Positions 60,462 to 64,000 of a stretch of DNA of 64,000 bases are shown here, one piece after another. Made by a program: the position numbers and the translations under genes. The DNA is from Lysobacteraceae bacterium NML93-0793 (GTDB taxonomy: Bacteria; Pseudomonadota; Gammaproteobacteria; Xanthomonadales; Xanthomonadaceae): positions 1 to 64,000 of the forward strand of contig NTJG01000014.1 of assembly GCA_002324875.1 (NCBI GenBank), written 5' to 3'. Each line of letters begins with the position of its first letter. Position 1 is the stretch's first letter. A model generated the notes under the pieces. The model saw nothing but the letters and a program-made list of their open reading frames with translations, made no database searches and had not been told where the DNA came from.

Positions 60462-60490
60462 ATGGTGTCGATGCGGGCGCGGCTTGTCAA
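60462..60490 (-). promoter_or_regulatory. Promoter of tRNA-Leu(CAG) copy 2
   Basis: On the minus strand, consensus TTGACA (complement of 60485-60490) lies at exactly the same distance from the tRNA as in copy 1; CACCAT (complement of 60462-60467) at 17-base spacing is a weak -10. Surrounding bases differ from copy 1, so the -35 has been kept selectively. Confidence 0.55.
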
Positions 60491-60574
60491 TCGTTCTCCG
60501 CGCGGCGCACGGCCGGAGACGTCCCGCGCGGCGGTGTAGGGCTTCGACACGGCGCCCGCGAGCCCGGGTGTACC

Positions 60575-63049
60575 ATGCCGCGAATGGCAAAACCTCCCAG
60601 CAAGCGCGGCGGACGCCGCACCCCCTCCGGGCCCGCCCGGCCTTTCGACGAGCGCCGCACGAGCGGCCCGGCCAGCGGCCCCAAGAACACCTCCGGCACG
60701 CTGCCGCCGTGGATGCCCGATCCGGGCTTGAGCCGCGCCCTGCGATCGGCCAGGCCCCGCGACGATCGGGCGCCCGCCGCGCAGCGCGCGCCCGTGCGCA
60801 CGGGTGACGGCATCGTGGATCCACACGCGGGCCGCGAGGCCGCGCGCTACGCGAATCCGATCGCCAGCCGCGAAGCCATCCTGCAGTTGCTGGCCGATGC
60901 CGACGGCCCGATGACCGTCGACGAACTCGCGGTCACGCTCGCGCTCACCGAACCCGACCGCGCGGACGCGCTCGGCAAGCGCGTCGCGGCGATGCTGCGC
61001 GAAGGCCAGTTGCTGCAGAACCGCCGCGGTGGGCTGGTTCCGGCCAAACGCATGGATCTGATCCCCGGCACGGTGATCGCCAATCCGGAAGGCTTCGGCT
61101 TCCTGCGCCCCGATTCGGGCGTCGGCGAGGATCTGTTCCTGCCGCCGGCCGAGATGCGCAAGGCCATGCACGGCGACCGCGTGCTGGCCAGCCTCACCAA
61201 TGTCGACGCACGCGGCCGCCGCGCCGGTGTCGTCGTCGAAGTGCTCGAGCGTCGCACCACGCGGCTGATGGGCCGCTTCGCGATCGAGCACGGCATCAGC
61301 TTCGTCGTGCCGGACGACAAGCGTATCCAGCGCAACATCCAGATTCCGCACGACGCGCGCCACGACGCGCAGCACGGCCAGCTGGTGGTCTGCGAGATCG
61401 CCGCGCCGGGCGATGCGCACCGGCCGCCGATCGGTCGCGTGCTGACCGTGCTGGGCGACGTGCTCAAGCCTTCGCTGGTGGTCGAGGCCGCGATCCACGG
61501 CCACAACCTGCCGCACGAGTTTTCGCAGGCGGTGCTCGACGAAGCCGCCGCGGTGCCGGTCGACGTGGAAGACCGCATGATCGGCGGCCGCGTCGATCTG
61601 CGCGCGCTGCCGCTGGTGACGATCGACGGCGAGGACGCCAAGGATTTCGACGACGCCGTCTACTGCGAACCCAACCGCGACGGCTTCCGCCTCGTGGTCG
61701 CGATCGCCGACGTGTCGAACTACGTCCGCCCGGGCAGTCCGCTCGACGACGAGGCGCAGCTGCGCGCGACCAGCGTGTACTTCCCCGGCTTCGTCGTGCC
61801 GATGCTGCCCGAGACGCTGTCCAACGGCATCTGCTCGCTGAAGCCGAAGGTCGACCGGATGTGTTTCGTCTGCGACATGCAGGTGCTGCGCGACGGCACG
61901 GTGGCGCATTCGAAGTTCTACGAGGCGGTGATGCATTCGCACGCGCGCCTGACCTACACCCAGGTGTGGAAGGCGGTGGGCGAGCTGGACGAGGACACGC
62001 GCGCGGCGATCAAGCCGGTGCTGCCGCAGGTCGAGCGCCTGCACCAGCTCTACGCGGTACTGGCCAAGGCGCGCGCCAAGCGGGGCGCGATCGAGTTCGA
62101 AAGTTCCGAAGTGCGCTTCGTGCTCGACAACACGGGTGAGGTCACCCAGGCCGGAATGCTCCAGCGCAACGACGCGCACAAGCTGATCGAGGAATGCATG
62201 ATCGCCGCCAACGTGCAGGCGGCGGAATTCCTGCTCGAGGCCGGCATCGCCGCGCCCTATCGCGTGCACGACAAGCCGCCGGAGGCGAAGTACGCCGATC
62301 TGCTGGAATTCCTCAAGGAATTCGCGCTGCGCCTGCCGCCGTGGTCGAAGGTCCAGCCCAAGGACTTCACCAACCTGCTGAAGAAGATCCGCGAGCGCCC
62401 CGACGCCACGCTGCTCGAATCGGTGCTGCTGCGCAGCCAGAGCCAGGCGGTGTACACGCCCGAGAACATCGGCCACTTCGGTCTGGCGCTCGCGGCCTAC
62501 GCCCACTTCACCTCGCCGATCCGCCGCTATCCGGATCTGCTGGTGCACCGCGCGATCAAGCACGTGCTGTCGGGCCAGCCGCTGGCGAAGTTCATCTACA
62601 CCCCGCGGCAGATGGAAAGCCTGTCGCTGCAGTGCTCCGAGCGCGCGCGCCGGGCCGACGAGGCCGAGCGCGAGGTCGACGAGCGCTACCGCGCCGCGTG
62701 GATGGAGCAGCACGTCGGCGGCCAGTTCGACGGCGTGATCAGCGGTGTGACCAGCTTCGGCCTGTTCGTCGAGCTGGACCAGTCCAAGGTCAACGGGCTG
62801 GTCCACGTGACCCAGCTGCCCAACGATTTCTATCACTTCGATCCGATCCGGCGGATGCTCAGCGGCCAGCGCGCGGGTCGCGAGTTCCGCCTGGGTGACC
62901 GGGTGCGCATTCTCGTGCTCAAGGCCAGTCTCGAGGACCGGAAGATCGATTTCCGCCTCGTCGAGCCCGACAGCCGTCAGCCCGGGGAGCCGAAGCCGCC
63001 GCCCCCGCGTGGCAAGCCGGCCAGGCGCGAGAAGAAGCCCTACCAGTAA
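60575..63049 (+). CDS. rnr: Ribonuclease R
   Basis: The 824-residue 3'-5' exoribonuclease degrades structured RNA. It has an N-terminal helix-turn-helix (SREAILQLLADADGPMTVDELAVTL), cold-shock domains (GTVIANPEGFGFLRPD), the RNB catalytic centre TIDGEDAKDFDDAVYCE with the metal-binding aspartates, ATSVYFPGFVVPMLPETLSNGICSLKP, AYAHFTSPIRRYPDLLVHRAI and a C-terminal S1 domain (GVISGVTSFGLFVELD) with a basic tail. The ATG at 60575 (MPRMAKPPSKRGGRR) is chosen; upstream the frame runs through tRNA-Leu. rlmB follows, as in E. coli. Confidence 0.96.
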   Translation: MPRMAKPPSKRGGRRTPSGPARPFDERRTSGPASGPKNTSGTLPPWMPDPGLSRALRSARPRDDRAPAAQRAPVRTGDGIVDPHAGREAARYANPIASREAILQLLADADGPMTVDELAVTLALTEPDRADALGKRVAAMLREGQLLQNRRGGLVPAKRMDLIPGTVIANPEGFGFLRPDSGVGEDLFLPPAEMRKAMHGDRVLASLTNVDARGRRAGVVVEVLERRTTRLMGRFAIEHGISFVVPDDKRIQRNIQIPHDARHDAQHGQLVVCEIAAPGDAHRPPIGRVLTVLGDVLKPSLVVEAAIHGHNLPHEFSQAVLDEAAAVPVDVEDRMIGGRVDLRALPLVTIDGEDAKDFDDAVYCEPNRDGFRLVVAIADVSNYVRPGSPLDDEAQLRATSVYFPGFVVPMLPETLSNGICSLKPKVDRMCFVCDMQVLRDGTVAHSKFYEAVMHSHARLTYTQVWKAVGELDEDTRAAIKPVLPQVERLHQLYAVLAKARAKRGAIEFESSEVRFVLDNTGEVTQAGMLQRNDAHKLIEECMIAANVQAAEFLLEAGIAAPYRVHDKPPEAKYADLLEFLKEFALRLPPWSKVQPKDFTNLLKKIRERPDATLLESVLLRSQSQAVYTPENIGHFGLALAAYAHFTSPIRRYPDLLVHRAIKHVLSGQPLAKFIYTPRQMESLSLQCSERARRADEAEREVDERYRAAWMEQHVGGQFDGVISGVTSFGLFVELDQSKVNGLVHVTQLPNDFYHFDPIRRMLSGQRAGREFRLGDRVRILVLKASLEDRKIDFRLVEPDSRQPGEPKPPPPRGKPARREKKPYQ

Positions 63050-63060
63050 ACTGGGTGATC

Positions 63061-63099
63061 GCGGGGCCGGAGCCGGAGTTCCGGCCCCGCGGGCTTTTT
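63061..63099 (+). terminator. Terminator-like hairpin between rnr and rlmB
   Basis: GCGGGGCCGG and CCGGCCCCGC form a perfect 10-bp stem around a ten-base loop; GGGCTTTTTC follows. The four extra bases before the T run make it imperfect, so partial read-through into rlmB is likely. Confidence 0.6.
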
Positions 63100-63133
63100 C
63101 GTCCCTGTGCCCCCCATTTCCGAATTCCATCGC

Positions 63134-63904
63134 ATGAGCAGCAGCAAGCAGAACCAGTGGATCGTCGGCATCAATGCCGTCGCGGCCGCCGTCGAACACG
63201 ACGCCGACAACGTGCGCGAGGTGCTGCTCGAGGCGGGCGCGAAGAATCCGCGCATCCTCGAGATCGAATCCGACGCGCGCCGGCGCGACATCGACGTGCG
63301 CCGGGTCAACCAGCAGGCGCTCGACGGCGTCGCCGGCGGTCTGCGTCACCAGGGCGCGGCGGCGCGCTATGCGGCCGCGAAGACCTGGGACGAAAACGAG
63401 CTCGAAGGCCTGGTCGAGGCGGCCGGGGGCAAGGCGCTGCTGCTGGTGCTCGACGGCGTGCAGGACCCGCACAATCTCGGCGCCTGCCTGCGCAGTGCCG
63501 CGGCCGCCGGGGTCACCGCCGTGGTGATTCCCAAGGACAAGGCGGTGCAGGTCAACGCCACCGTGCGCAAGACCTCGGCCGGCGCCGCCGATCATGTGCC
63601 GGTGGTCCGCGTGACCAATCTCTCGCGCACGCTGCGCGATCTGCAGAAGCTCGGTGTGTGGATCTACGGCCTGGCCGGCGAGGCCACGGCGTCGCTGTAC
63701 GCGATCGACCTGCGCGGCAACGTCGCCCTGGTGCTGGGCGGCGAGGCCGACGGCCTGCGCCGGCTCACGCGCGAGCATTGCGACCAGCTGGTGACGATCC
63801 CGATGCCGGGCGCGGCGGCTGCGGCCGGGGTGGAGAGTCTCAACGTGTCGGTCGCGGCCGGCGTGACCCTGTTCGAAGCCGTCCGCCAGCGGGTGGCCGG
63901 CTGA
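63134..63904 (+). CDS. rlmB: 23S rRNA (guanosine-2'-O-)-methyltransferase RlmB
   Basis: The 256-residue SPOUT methyltransferase modifies G2251 in the peptidyl-transferase centre. An N-terminal substrate-binding domain (IVGINAVAAAVEHDADNVREVLLEAG) is followed by the three SPOUT motifs: LVLDGVQDPHNLGACLRSAAAAG, LVLGGEADGLRRLTREHCD and VTIPMPGAAAAAGVESLNVSVAAGVTLFE. The ATG at 63134 gives the usual start; an ATG at 63107 adds nine atypical residues. The 96 bases after it contain nothing I recognise. Confidence 0.96.
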   Translation: MSSSKQNQWIVGINAVAAAVEHDADNVREVLLEAGAKNPRILEIESDARRRDIDVRRVNQQALDGVAGGLRHQGAAARYAAAKTWDENELEGLVEAAGGKALLLVLDGVQDPHNLGACLRSAAAAGVTAVVIPKDKAVQVNATVRKTSAGAADHVPVVRVTNLSRTLRDLQKLGVWIYGLAGEATASLYAIDLRGNVALVLGGEADGLRRLTREHCDQLVTIPMPGAAAAAGVESLNVSVAAGVTLFEAVRQRVAG

Positions 63905-64000
63905 CGGCAGCGGTGGGGCGGGGCGATGGTGACGAACGGGGACATCCGGCGAGCGGGTTGCCGTGGCGCGTCGTGGTTGCGACGCCGCGGCCTGGCCGGC

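Noticed and set aside
60404-63778. Minus-strand open frame of more than 1100 codons opposite rnr and rlmB
   Set aside because: Antisense shadow of two clear plus-strand genes and it also crosses a tRNA gene.

Overview
This window is a high-GC (high-sixties percent by eye) gammaproteobacterial chromosome segment. Gene content and order (fimV-truA-trpF-trpI/trpBA-accD, tpiA-secG-tRNA-nuoA-N, metY-rimP-nusA-infB-rbfA-truB-rpsO-pnp, cydABX) and the GTAGGAGCGCGC-type and GGGATTCG-type short repeats point to Xanthomonadaceae (Lysobacteraceae), most like Luteimonas or Lysobacter. The genus is an inference from pattern recognition, not from a search. There is no phage, plasmid, transposase or CRISPR array; the window is core chromosome with a modest accessory stretch at about 41.7-50.5 kb.

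Layout. 1-10.9 kb: the end of fimV, truA-trpF, a divergent trpI/trpBA pair with a recognisable TrpI-type operator, accD-glmM, an iron/2-oxoglutarate oxygenase, a DUF481 outer-membrane protein and a short-chain dehydrogenase. 11-12.5 kb: tpiA, secG, tRNA-Leu(GAG). 12.6-27.8 kb: the complete 14-gene nuo operon (respiratory complex I), preceded by a promoter with an inverted repeat and a structured leader of about 130 nt. 27.9-37.3 kb: initiator tRNA followed by the translation/RNA operon rimP-nusA-infB-rbfA-truB-rpsO-pnp. 37.4-44.1 kb: a small secreted protein, a dicarboxylate-type symporter, asparagine synthetase asnB with an apparent attenuator, a cytochrome b561 and fabV. 44.1-54.9 kb: small proteins, alkB-like repair, a penicillin-acylase-family enzyme, a YegD-like Hsp70, a bacterioferritin, tpm, parC and a frameshifted S41 peptidase. 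55-59.1 kb: an FNR-type regulator followed by cydABX with a perfect FNR box. 59.2-64 kb: two identical tRNA-Leu(CAG) genes flanking a small membrane gene, then rnr and rlmB.

The most interesting signal is upstream of asnB (39.8-40.0 kb). A 30-codon reading frame with five Asn codons is followed by three mutually exclusive RNA pairings: a 1:2 hairpin whose loop is exactly two Asn codons, a 2:3 antiterminator with 15 of 16 positions paired, and a 3:4 intrinsic terminator ending in a T run. This is the layout of a classical ribosome-mediated transcription attenuator, here apparently sensing Asn-tRNA and controlling asparagine synthetase. I know of no described asn attenuator of this kind, but I could not search. 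Other points worth checking are the TrpI and FNR operators, the nuo leader, the repeat abutting the rbfA start codon, the frameshifted S41 peptidase, the bacterioferritin lacking the heme-ligand Met52, and the unusual U1/U72 pair of the initiator tRNA.
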